From Flammula alnicola (lineage: Eukaryota; Basidiomycota; Agaricomycetes; Agaricales; Strophariaceae), in contig JADNRV010000021.1 of assembly GCA_015499995.1 (NCBI GenBank), forward strand, positions 398,300 to 462,299: a stretch of DNA of 64,000 nt. Direction: 5' to 3'. Below, one piece after another: positions 11,493 to 23,066 of the stretch. Within the stretch, counting starts at the first letter, position 1. Every line of letters starts with the position of its first letter. The position numbers and the translations under genes were made by a program. The notes beneath the pieces were generated by a model. That model was given only the letters and a program-made list of their open reading frames with translations, searched no databases and had not been told where the DNA came from.

Positions 11493-12976
11493 ATGTCACC
11501 CAAAATTAACATCTTAGTCACCGGTATCACCGGTACGTCTACGAGACAGGATCGTTTTCATTTTGTCGCGCGGTAACCTATCTCTTTGAATCATGCAGGT
11601 TACATCGGTGGTTGCGTTGTCGCTCGGTTTCTTCAGCACCCAGACTTTGCGTCGTTCAAGATCACTGCCCTCGTGCGCTCTCCAGAGAAAGCAGAGAAAC
11701 TCAAAGAGCTTAATATTAACGCGGTTGTGGGTTCACACTCGGACGAGCCGTTGATGGAATCCCTGGCGGCAGAGAGTGATGTCGTCATTGCAACGGTAGA
11801 TTTCTCCATAACTGGTATTAAACAGGGTTCACGAGTTCGTTTTCAGGCAGATGCCGATAATTTCGAGGCAGCTACAGCGACTTTGAGAGGCTTGAAGAAA
11901 CGCCATGCTGCAACTGGAAAGTTCCCATCTTCATTCACACTGTAAGCCATTTCAATGTTGCATAGGTTGGTACATATTTTGATGCGCATATGCTCTGTTT
12001 GTATGAAGTCTGGCACTGGTGTGTTCACGCATCTTGGCGAATGGGTCTTAACGGTTCGACTGACGACTCGGAATATATACAGGCGTACTTGCCGACAATG
12101 GTGTTGGGGATTCTATCAGCGAGACCGTATACGATGATGCAAATCCTGACCAGATAGAAACACTTTCCGACACCCAGCTGCACCGCAATGTAGATCTCGA
12201 ACTGTTGGGCGCAGACAAAGAAGGTGAATCAAAGGCATCATGATATATATTGTTGGAATAATCTTACGTAGATGTGCACACAGGATATGTCAAAACCTAC
12301 ATAGTGCTGCCGTCGACAATCTATGGAATTGCCACGGGAGTGCTTGTTGATAAGGGAATCCAGAACCCTCATTCCATCCAAGTACCAGCTCTTATACACG
12401 CAGCTTTAGCTCGTGGTAGAGCAGGAATGATTGGAGCAGGGAAGAATTTCTGGCCTGACGTGAACATTGAGGATGGTAGATTCAGTATTACCTGTTGCCC
12501 TTGAAGTTCCACTGACACACCTTACAGTCGCAGATTTGTACGTCGTACTGTACAACTCCATCCAAAAGGACCCTACGACTGGCCATGGCCGCGAGGGAAT
12601 ATACTTTGGCGAAAGTGGTGAACATACCTTGTACGAGGTGGGGAAAGCCATAGGAGAAGCTCTCGTGGAGCTAGGCAAGTCAGATAATCCCGAACCTTCC
12701 ACATTCTCAAAGGAGGAAATCGACAAATACTTCCAAGTGAGTAACTCCCGAGTCTTGTCGGAGGACATTCCTGTGGTTTGATCTAACATGTCATCCTGGT
12801 AGGGATCGACGTATCTTGGTACAAACTCCCGTTGCCGAGCGAACAGGTCAAGGTCCATTGGTTGGAAGCCGATCAAGACGAAGAAAGACTTTCTTGCGAG
12901 CATTAAGCCTGAAGTCGAGGCACTGGCCAAAGGTTCCGGGCATGAGGAGCATTTGAAAGCGACGGATAAACTGTAA
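11493..12976 (+). CDS. NmrA-like NAD(P)-binding protein (atypical SDR), copy 2
   Basis: Tandem paralogue of the preceding gene, beginning MSPKINILVTGITG with the nucleotide-binding motif TGITGYIGG across intron 1. Conserved blocks follow in order: ALVRSPEKA, ADNFEAAT, SGTGVLAD, DPDQIETL-type acidic loop, LPSTIYGIATG, HGREGIYF and GWKPIKTKKDF. It ends LKATDKL at the stop at 12974-12976. Compared with copy 1 it has one extra intron inside SGTG (about 12018-12083). The frame breaks at the A-run 11918-11920: a fourth A gives GKVPIFIHT and restores the splice phase. The gene is convergent with SPC3, whose stop is 60 bases away. The family includes oxidoreductases and NADP-sensing regulators. Which of these applies cannot be told from sequence. 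Confidence 0.75.
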
Positions 12977-13035
12977 TATATACACCTAGCCTTTCCAGTA
13001 ATTGCCCTGAAAGAAGAATACATCGAATTAAGGGT

Positions 13036-13799
13036 CATAAAGTTCTACAGGCGAGATTGTGTTGGCGGGAAGGCAATGGCTTCGCTAGTCTTGGCTGCCT
13101 CGCCATATGTCAAAACTCCGACGTAAGGCATAACGTTGTATTTGAGGGAGTAATTGGCCGGAGGCACATTTCTTGCGAAGAAATTGTAAGTTTTCGCCGG
13201 AGAAATTGGCAAATAACGCACTTGAATGAGGAAGAGACATCACGGAACATATACTTATTCTTGCCCACAAATTTGATAAATGCATCTTCTTTTCGTCGAA
13301 CGATTCGATCCCAGACGACTACTTCGTTTTTCACCTGAGACGTAATCCAGCAGCGTCAATCAAGGGTTCGACCAAAGAGGAATCCAGTACGCACTCCCTG
13401 TGAGTTGGAATATTCAGCCTCTAGATATAGAAAAGTTGCTTAGTATTCCAGTGGAATAGAGGGGTTAAATCTAAATCGCAAAGGTTAGTTTAGCCGTAAT
13501 GCGGGTAGAGATATTGCCTTCATACCAGCCGTGATGTTGAAGTGAACAAACGCCAGGTCTTGCTTCTTATTAGGGTATCGTCGGGCATTAGATGACACTC
13601 TGTACAATAGAAAGATTCATAAGTGGATTTAAAACAATTTCAATGGTTAAGCTAACACTTTGATAGAGGAAATGGCCAAGTCTCCTTGAGGTGTCGCGGT
13701 GAATACGAAGGTCGAAAGGGCGACGGCTGCCAGAAGTGCCATCATACATGACGACAAGAATGCGGATATGTTGTTTATCCTTGAAAATATGCTATGCAT
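13036..13799 (-). CDS. SPC3: Signal peptidase complex subunit 3
   Basis: Subunit of the ER signal peptidase that cleaves signal peptides from secretory proteins. The start at 13799 gives MHSIFSRINNISAFLSS followed by one hydrophobic membrane segment (MMALLAAVALSTFVF), the single N-terminal anchor usual in this family. The lumenal domain carries NEVVVWDRIVRRKEDAF and KYMFRDVSSSFK, both conserved in SPC3/SPC22. The C-terminus reads YNVMPYVGVLTYGEAAKT and closes at 13036. Several introns interrupt it. It is transcribed divergently from BUD13 across a 263-bp shared promoter region. An essential housekeeping gene in yeast; no oddities seen. Confidence 0.92.
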
Positions 13800-14062
13800 G
13801 GTGGGTTGTACTGCTTGAAAGACTTGAGGTCAAGATGAGGAAATACGGCCCAAGGTCGAGCGCGACACGTTGGAGGTTTGGTCACGATCGAAATGACACG
13901 CCGACGATTTTGGGGAAGCTCTGTTTGGCTCTGTGTAGCAAATGCCTCCAATATATTATGACTTGTTGACCAAAACCTTCGTCTGAGCTGAGCGAGTCAG
14001 CTTGCTCTCTCAATCCATATACCCCTTACTTATTTCTACTCTCCTCTGCTTAATATCTAACC

Positions 14063-15132
14063 ATGTCAAACTTGAAAGCATACCTTGCCGAAAAGTATAT
14101 GTCGGGTCCTAAAGCCGACGCCATCCTTTCAAAAACGGCTCCTCTGAAGAAGAAACGCAAAGCGAAGGATGTTACAGAACCTCGGACCGGAGGAACCATG
14201 ATACGCGACGAGGATGGAGGATGGGGAGAAGCACCCAAAGAAGACAATGACGACGACATAACTGAGGCAGTGGTAGAGAAAGATCGAGGATTCAAGAAAC
14301 GCAAGGTTGCGAACGCAGCTGCAGCTGCAGACTCGAGTTGGATTACTGTCCAAGAGGGAGTAGGAGGAATGCAAGTCAAGGAGGAGAGTCCTGCACCCGA
14401 CGAAAAGCCCATGGTCGTCGATACGCCTTTCGTTGGAGGTCTCGTGCGCCCTGAGCACCTGAAGAGAATGCTGCCACAAAATAATGTCACTATCACCGAT
14501 AACTTGACCGCGGAAGAGATCGCGCGCGCACAGGAGACGGTGTATCGTGATTCCGCCGGAAAGAAGATAGACACAAAGGCTGCCAGGGCAGAGGCAGCGC
14601 GTCTGAAACGTCTGCAAGAGGAAAAGGAGGCGCAGAAGATGGAATGGGGGAAAGGTTTAGTGCAGAAAGAAGAAGCTGAGAAACGCAGAAAGCAGTTGGA
14701 GAAGAACAAGACTACAGCATTCGCACGACATGCAGACGACAAAGAGCTGAACGAAGAACTAAAGGCGAAAGAATTATGGAATGATCCAGCGGCTGCGTTC
14801 TTGACTGTGAGCTTTGCTCCACACCTTTCTCTGCCCTATAATTTGAACTAACATGTCGGTCATGATTGATATACAGAAAAAGAAAGCCAAAGGACCTCGT
14901 AAACCTGAATATATTGGTCCTCCACCTCCCCCGAATCGGTTTGGTATCAAGCCTGGTTACAGATGGGATGGCGTCGGTAAGTTTCCATCTTGGTGTCCTT
15001 CAGCGTTATGCCTCACAGTTCCTTAATTCTACAGACAGAGGTACTGGGTTTGAGAAGAAACTTTTCGAAAGCAAAAATGCTAAGAGGCGTTTGGTCACGG
15101 AGAGTTACCAATGGGGTGTTGACGATATGTGA
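14063..15132 (+). CDS. BUD13: Pre-mRNA-splicing factor BUD13/CWC26
   Basis: Component of the RES complex, which binds the activated spliceosome and supports efficient splicing and retention of pre-mRNA. The start at 14063 gives [15 protein letters not shown], the usual BUD13 opening. The middle is lysine-rich and acidic with [14 protein letters not shown], then a long charged helical stretch (about 14500-14790). The C-terminus has the diagnostic block [31 protein letters not shown] and the final YQWGVDDM. Introns lie at 14807-14876 and 14977-15034. The frame is intact and the three exons fit one another without correction. The long antisense frame over exon 1 is a by-product of codon bias. 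Confidence 0.95.
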
Positions 15133-16022
15133 GGTAGCAGGCACATTCTCACCTTTTCTAGTACCTGGCGAGTTGTGAGCTTTATTTCTTCGCTATGTCC
15201 TAAATTCCATGCTTAGAGCTAAATCTACCATCAGAGTCGGATTGTTGTTATCCTTCGTGAACTACAACGCCAGCACAGAGTGTCTGGTAGGCGTGTCGAA
15301 ACATTACGCGGCTAGCTTGTCGAGGAAAACGCCAGCTTTTCGAAAGCTAGAGGACCTATGGTCTTGTCTCGCCTTTGGTGGCTTCCGGATGCGCTTCATT
15401 GCCAGGAACGTATCATGCACACGGACTTCTCAACGTTTCTTGTCACACGATCGAGGCAGTGGAATAGCCGTCAATTATTTTCCCCAGAGCCATCCGTCGC
15501 GGGATCATTTAGTGCGACTTCACGGTTGCGTTTGTCCTTCAATGTAACATGCCCAATCCAATTTTCTGAAATGCGCGTCCCCTTCATACTCGATTTTTTA
15601 CGTCACAGAAAGAAATCACCCTTTCAGAGAATAACGGGGGTTGAAGCTGGCTGATTTGGGTTTCAGGGGAGTACCCAGAATATATTAGCAACAGCATGAT
15701 GGCATACCTTCGCGTCCGAGACTCAAATATGAGGAACCAGACAGTTTTTTAATCAACAGGGACTAGAAATACTAGTCAAATCCAACGCAAATCGCGTACT
15801 TGCGCGCTTTGAGGTACGGCGATTCCCTGTGATGATTTTAACATGGTGCAAAAATGGAGAGAAGAGTCAAGCTTTCGTAATTTCTTTTCGTCACACTGCA
15901 TAATTCAGAAGAAAACTAAAGGGCATTAACACCAACATTCGGCGAGAAGGCTGACATGAGAAAAGCTAGATGAAGGAAGAGAAAAAAGCGTATATAGCAC
16001 AAGTAAAATACAAGTCGAGGGT
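15133..16022. other. Intergenic region, no gene seen
   Basis: About 890 bases between the convergent ends of BUD13 and RPT6. Short plus-strand frames at 15209-15654 do not resemble any family I know and lack splice support. It presumably holds the two 3' untranslated regions. No inverted terminal repeats were noticed. Confidence 0.4.
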
Positions 16023-17561
<1,539 letters not shown>

Positions 17562-17854
17562 TGTGGATGTGGTCGCAGTCGAGGAAGGGGGTACGCGTCC
17601 ATAGGCGTCCCTCTCATCACGTTACGTCGCCCATTATTTGGTCGGGTTGACATTGCCAAATATTGGCTATCTCATCCTCTGACTTCAAACTTCGTTGAAC
17701 GCCGACTCCTGAAACTCGGAGAAAAGCCAACAGTGACCACAATTCTGCTATTGACACTCATCTCTAATTTCTATTCGTCAAACTGTGCCAGGTTTGTATG
17801 ACAACCAGGACCTCCTAAACAAAGTTCAACCAGAGTTAAACTGGCGGCCCTTCT

Positions 17855-18630
17855 CAAGGGGGTACCGAAACCTTAGATATTACCTTATGTCGACAAAATA
17901 TTTAAGGACCTGGCGGATGACCCACCCTCCATCGTAAGCATTACATAACGATCAATACATCCTAATATAGTATATACGATCAATTTGTCATCCAAGGCGG
18001 TGCCGCGGCGCCTTGGCCGCACGCCCCGCTGCGCCGCACCATCGGAAATGCATGTTTCGCACATCCAGCCCCTCGGCACAATGTCCAAACCAATACAGTC
18101 AAGATGATACTATCCATAGTTAATAAGAAATGTTATAAAAAATAATAATAAACAGTACATACCCATTTTGTAACACACTTTGTGTTTTTACATTGAACTG
18201 TTCCTTCATCAGGATGTACCTCTGTGTATGCAGTGCTTAAATCACTCCATAACACTCTATCCAGCACACAGGATTCTATTTGTCTGGGAATTAGCCTTGT
18301 AAATTGATAGGCGCCCTCAATGTGTGCTCAAACATAAAGCTTGGCAGAAAGCCGTATGAGATTGATGCGTGATTGGGGTCATGTGACATTCCCTTTCCGG
18401 CATCATTGACTGTAGGGTCAGCTTATATGTGGTCCCTTTGACAGTTCAAGGTGTTTGAAGGTTGCTAGACACCTCTATTGGTCGATATAACATGTAAAAT
18501 ATGCTATAATGTGCCAAAAATAGCAGTATATAGTTAAATATTAAGTACACATTACAAAAAATTTAGCGGCCTGGCGGCCGACCCTCCCTACCTACATCAG
18601 GCCCGGCATTGTAATCCCGGTACCCCCTTG
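17855..18630. mobile_element. hAT-like non-autonomous element (776 bp)
   Basis: The ends are a perfect 13-bp inverted repeat, CAAGGGGGTACCG at 17855-17867 and its reverse complement at 18618-18630. They are flanked by a perfect 8-bp direct repeat GCCCTTCT at 17847-17854 and 18631-18638. An 8-bp target duplication and short inverted repeats starting CA are the hallmark of hAT transposons. Related CTGGCGG blocks lie just inside both ends (about 17911 and 18576). There is no transposase. The interior holds part of a PHD-finger gene with an intron, listed separately. A near-palindrome (CCAAGGCG...CGCCTTGG) lies at about 17993-18017. Confidence 0.8.
17885..18332 (-). pseudogene. PHD-type zinc finger gene fragment inside hAT-like element
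   Basis: Minus-strand coding sequence in two exons separated by a 53-bp GT-AG intron (18110-18162). Exon A (about 18163-18332) reads AYQFTRLIPRQIE, later VHPDEGTVQCKNTKCVTKW. Exon B (17885-18109) continues YHLDCIGLDIVPRGWMCETC. Together they give the Cx4C, HxxC and WxCxxC part of a PHD finger; the first cysteine pair is not seen. There is no start codon, and a stop (TGA) lies just upstream of exon A. This looks like a captured and truncated host gene segment, or the remnant of a transposon-borne ORF. The preserved splice sites suggest capture at the DNA level. Confidence 0.6.
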
Positions 18631-18719
18631 GCCCTTCTGCCAGGTTTCTGGCCTCGTCTCCAAACGCTACGTTGGTGATCTACAGGCCAACAAAGGCACT
18701 CTTTCTCTCCCTTTAAATC

Positions 18720-19926
18720 ATGATTGTTGTTCCCCTCGACCTTATTGGGGTTGTTTTCGACATTCTTGCTTGCGACGACGGAGATTTCACGTCTTTGAAG
18801 GCATGCTCTCTCACTTGTCGGGCCTTCCTTCCTCTGTGCAGGAAATACATATTTACCTCCCTCGATATTGGGGCACCCTACTCCGATCAGTCTTCTAGGA
18901 TATACAGGTTAGGAAAACTACTCGCTACTACAAAGATTGCGGATTATGTCCGAAAGTTGGTTTTGGGCGATAACTTTCAGTTTTGCATCGGCCTTCCAGC
19001 GATCCTCAAGCGACTTACCAGAGTGAACTACCTCGCTCTCTTTAATGCCACCAGGCTAATCGATTGGAACGATATAACCCCACCAATGAAGGACGCCCTG
19101 CTTTACCTCATGAACCTTCCGACACTACTTCCCTCAAATTGACCTGCATCAATAACTTCCCCATATCAGCTATGGTATCATGTACCCAACTCCGGCATTT
19201 TGAGATTTATTTCGTTTATATCACAGACAGTGACGACGCTCCTCCTCCAACACTACCTGTTACACCCATTCTACTAGAGGGGTATACATTTATGTTCTCA
19301 AGCACTATAACGACGAAGAAAATCTTGGACGCGAAGCGCTCAGATGGACAATTTGTCTTTGATTTCACAAATCTCAAAAAAAAAATGGCCGGGTGCTATA
19401 GCACAGAAGTCACGGATGTAGTACAGAGCATAATGAGAAGAAACCGCCAGCTTACAATGATTGATCTGTCAGGTAAGCTTTTCTCCATACCGTTCAGACG
19501 ATGTTAATGTGTTCTCTTTCAGCCTGTAGGGAATTTAGCTTCTTAGGGTTCGCTGGGGCAATCGCTCTATCTATGAGCACACTCAAGAAAGTGATCCTAG
19601 AGATCTTGGTTAACAACGAACATGTAGATCCTCTTCCTGGTCTTTGCAACGAGCTGGAAGAAATAGCGGGGAAGAATGTCCTTGAAGATTTGGAGATTTG
19701 TGTCTCCGTTCAGGCGAATGCGTATAGCAAGACTGCAGAAGGATTGGGAAGGCTCGATGAAGTTCTTGGCAAATCTGGATGGTCTGCTTTGAAGAAGGTT
19801 TCACTCGATATTTACATACGGGTGCCTGGAACGCCCTATCATGACTGGGTGAGGCTATCAGCCCAGAAACAATTCCCCGTTCTGTCGTCAAACAAAACGG
19901 TCGCCTTTCACTTTGAAGTTAAATAG
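18720..19926 (+). CDS. F-box-like protein
   Basis: The N-terminus MIVVPLDLIGVVFDILACDD, then SLKACSLTCRAFLPLCRKYIF, is the pattern of the large, variable F-box families of Agaricomycetes, which recruit targets to SCF ubiquitin ligases. No leucine-rich repeats of standard form are seen, but the rest has the leucine-spaced look of that region (LKRLTRVNYLALFN, TSLKLTCINNFP, MSTLKKVILEILV). An intron near 19473-19522 joins MIDLS to CREFSF. The frame breaks at 19129-19130: a third T (CTT to CTTT) gives LLSLKLTC and restores it. Ends FHFEVK at 19926. The target is unknown. It could be a pseudogene if the missing base is real. Confidence 0.65.
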
Positions 19927-20240
19927 GATCTAATATGTATGATTCATTTTTTGGATAAAGCACGCCTTGTTCTTAGCAACATATACGAACTTGTAGCTTG
20001 GTAGCGAGTTCCCTGAAACAAGGAATTTTGAATGGAAACCCGCCAAGGATTTGGAGACTCGGTTTACGCCCTTCATGAGAATCGAGGAGGCATAGCTACC
20101 GTTTCAGAGAGCGGGGAACGGACGGACGGATGGAGTCTAGGACATTTGGAAAGTCCATGAGAATGGATGCAACTTGGATGCGACCATATGTAACAGCTTT
20201 CCCAGGTATAATGAAACCTGCAAGAAGCTTTACTTGAATA
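19927..20240. other. Intergenic sequence, no gene seen
   Basis: About 310 bases between the F-box gene and the pogo-type MITE. I see no coding exon and no repeat in it. Confidence 0.35.
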
Positions 20241-20817
20241 CAGTCGAACCCCTCATAACGCATACCTCTGATAAGGCATAACCCCTTATAACGCATAGCT
20301 CCATCCGTCCACCAAGTTGGTGGGCGGGGAATTGCATAGCATAACGCATAGGTCCGCAATAAGGCATAAGGCATACCCCTCAGCGGGCAAAAGGCATAGG
20401 TTTTGGGCACTATATTAGGTAGAAATTCTTGAATTTAATGTCAAATAATTGGTTTGCTGGTCGCCCCCACTGTGATGCACCACATGGACAGTTTAAAACT
20501 AGCCTTTTTGATATTCTTAACCTGCAAAATTATCATTTTCGCGCCCTTTGGCATGATTTTCGCACGACTCTAATGACTACGGGACCACTCTCACTGGGAG
20601 TATCCAAGGAAATCTGAGCTTTCCTTCACAGATTTATTCACAATGGCCTATATTACTCTCCATGGCATATTTCAACACCAATACTTTAATTATTGTTCAG
20701 TATTTTGCCTACGGAATTTTGAATCTATTTTTAGCCTACCTCTGTTAATGCATAACCTCTGATAACGCATACCCTGGGCCGTCCACCGAGGGGTATGCGT
20801 TATGAGGGGTTCGACTG
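20241..20817. mobile_element. Pogo/Tc1-type MITE (577 bp)
   Basis: The termini are inverted: CAGTCGAACCCCTCATAACG at 20241-20260 matches the reverse complement of 20798-20817. Each is flanked by TA (20239-20240 and 20818-20819). The CAGTCGAACC...ATAACGC pattern is typical of pogo/Fot1-like elements. The inner arms repeat variants of GATAACGCATACC and TAAGGCATA, and include GTCCACC(A/G)AG on both sides. The central part is AT-rich and non-coding. No transposase is present, so mobility would depend on an enzyme elsewhere. Confidence 0.85.
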
Positions 20818-21188
20818 TAGCAGGATCCATATCACGGCAGGTTGTCAACTGCCGTTGTTGGTCTGATGGGATTGAGGGAATTACGGGGCCAGCGGCAGTT
20901 GAAGAATGAGCGCAGAGACAGACTTTTGGGCTCAAGAATGCTGCAGTGATGCATAAATTCTCCGTAAAGCACATAGAGGTTTGCTTTTCAACGAAAGTTC
21001 TTAGAGAGACAAATATTTTGTGGAGAACATGACGGGAGGAGGAGAAAAACGAGTGATGGTTGGTGGCGATGAGCCTGAGTAAGGATTTGGTAATGCAAAT
21101 GAGGCCGTCCATGACACGGGCCTGTATCAGTCTGGTCGTTTCATCAACGTCTCCATGTCCCTTTGACTCTTACTCTCATCTACTTACA

Positions 21189-22573
21189 ATGTCTGCTCGT
21201 TATGCACCTCTCTCGAATCCGCGCTCAGCGCCGGACGCACAGCGTGAGATGGAGGAAGCATTCGATCTGGACGACGACAACGACGCCCATACTGCCCACG
21301 AATCAACTCCACTCACCAATAATGTTATTTCCCCACATCCAGAGCCGTCCTCAAGGCAGGAGACAAGCGCCATTCCAGGTGTCTACGACTTTGAGCGCGA
21401 GTATGACTTCCCCCCACCTGGCTCGCCGCCACCTCCATCTTCTAGAGCGCTTCCGAATGATTACGGAAATTCCAACGGTCTTTTACCCACCTCACCAGTT
21501 GCTATCCCCAAACCTCGTCGCTCTTTCTTTAGCAGAGTTGCTGGAGCAATCCTTCCAACGCATTACCAGCGTGTGCCAACGGAGCACCCTCTCACACACC
21601 CCACAGGAGGCGGAATTGAAAACGATGGCGTATTTGCAAACGTTACAGCCAAACCTCAAGCTGCGAGAGTAGTCCGCACAGAGGATGGCGACGTACACAT
21701 GGTACCCGAAGATAATCAGAAGGAGAGCCCACCTGTAAGAACATTAATATTTCCCCCTCGTTTTCCCTTGTATTAATGCTTGTATTATAGACTTATCAGG
21801 AGGCTCAGGCAGACGCTGTCCCACCCTACTGGGAGACCACAATCCATGCCCCTGCAGGCCTCGAAGGCTCTGACATGATCGTCGATGATCTACCGACAGG
21901 CTCCTTCCTGATATTCTGCCTGAATGTCTTCATCTCCTTTTTCTTCCAATTCGTCGGATTCCTTCTCACCTACCTCCTCCACACCTCTCATGCGGCCAAG
22001 TTCGGCTCTCGCGCTGGGCTTGGGCTCACACTCATCCAATACGGCTTCTACTCGCGGTCTATGAGTTTGGGTGACGACAGTCAAGCCGACGGTTTGTCGG
22101 GTCAGGGTTCAGATGGCAACTGGGCTAGTCCGCCAGCAGTGACACCCCATGCCCCAACTACGCCAACACCGAATAATACGGGCGAAATGATGTCTACTAC
22201 AGCGAGAGACTGGCTTTCGTTCCTGTTCATGACCCTGGGTAAGTCTTCCAACAATCAAAGTCCATCATCATTGTTCCTTATTGATCATCTTGTTTTAGGC
22301 TGGTTCCTCCTGCTCTCATCTATCATCGGCTTCTGGAGGGTCAAACGCTGGGAAAGTTCAGTACGCGCTCCCGTGCCCCCTCCAACAGCTGATCAGGTAC
22401 AGAGAGACCGAACTGTGCGACAAAACCTGGAAGAGGCCTTCGGATTTTCGTTTGGCGAGGACCACCATGAAATAATAATCCACCGAGACCAATCAGGCAA
22501 TGCCATCCCAACGCAAATTGTTATGGATGAGGCAAGGTTGGCCAGAGATCTAAGAGCAGCTGGAATTCTTTGA
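21189..22573 (+). CDS. NDFIP/BSD2-family NEDD4-ligase adaptor
   Basis: A membrane adaptor that recruits Rsp5/NEDD4-type HECT ubiquitin ligases to cargo in Golgi and endosomes. The start at 21189 gives MSARYAPLSNPRS. The long cytosolic N-terminus has proline-rich stretches and, across the first intron (21735-21790), two PY motifs, PPTY and PPYW, the ligase WW-domain ligands. Three hydrophobic segments follow: SFLIFCLNVFISFFFQFVGF, RAGLGLTLIQYGFYS and, after intron 22239-22298, GWFLLLSSIIGFW. This matches the three-pass topology of BSD2 and NDFIP1/2. A glycine- and serine-rich insert separates segments two and three. Ends DLRAAGIL. Frame intact. Yeast BSD2 controls turnover of metal transporters; the cargo here is unknown. 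Confidence 0.88.
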
Positions 22574-23066
22574 CGTGTGTTCCCTTGCTGTTTAGTCGTT
22601 GATACTTTCAGACTTGAATTATAATTGTGTTTATTGCTATCTTTGCTATCTCAACCCTTGATGTACATTCACCCTCGCTTCTGTCATTTACTATATGGGC
22701 TTGCTTATATCTTGTGCATTCACCCAGAAAGTTATATACCTGGCTACTCAGTGGCGACCCAACGGCTTGGAAGTTCATGGACGACATTTTCGTATCAACC
22801 TCGGCGACATGCATCGACAACGATTTGTGGCGTGCTGTGGTCCTTACTTGCGGTATAATTTTATCCCCAGGCCGCAGCATTTCCGATCTTCGAAAGCTTG
22901 AGAGACGGTGTCTGCATGTTCCCATACAAATGTAATCTGTATAAACTGATTCAAGCCCGTATCTCACATCACTTATTATAAATCAAGCACTTGAGGCCAA
23001 GATCCGAAATACGTCTTTTCGTCACTCTCACTACTTTCAGGAGCCTGCAGAGCCAATGAACGCTTC
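22574..23066. other. Convergent 3' intergenic region
   Basis: Lies between the convergent stops of the NDFIP-like gene and ASA1. Three overlapping short plus-strand frames share the same bases and none has family features. Probably two untranslated regions. Confidence 0.4.

Noticed and set aside
14050..14742. 230-residue minus-strand frame
   Set aside because: Antisense to BUD13 exon 1, which has strong family identity. The frame follows from codon bias.
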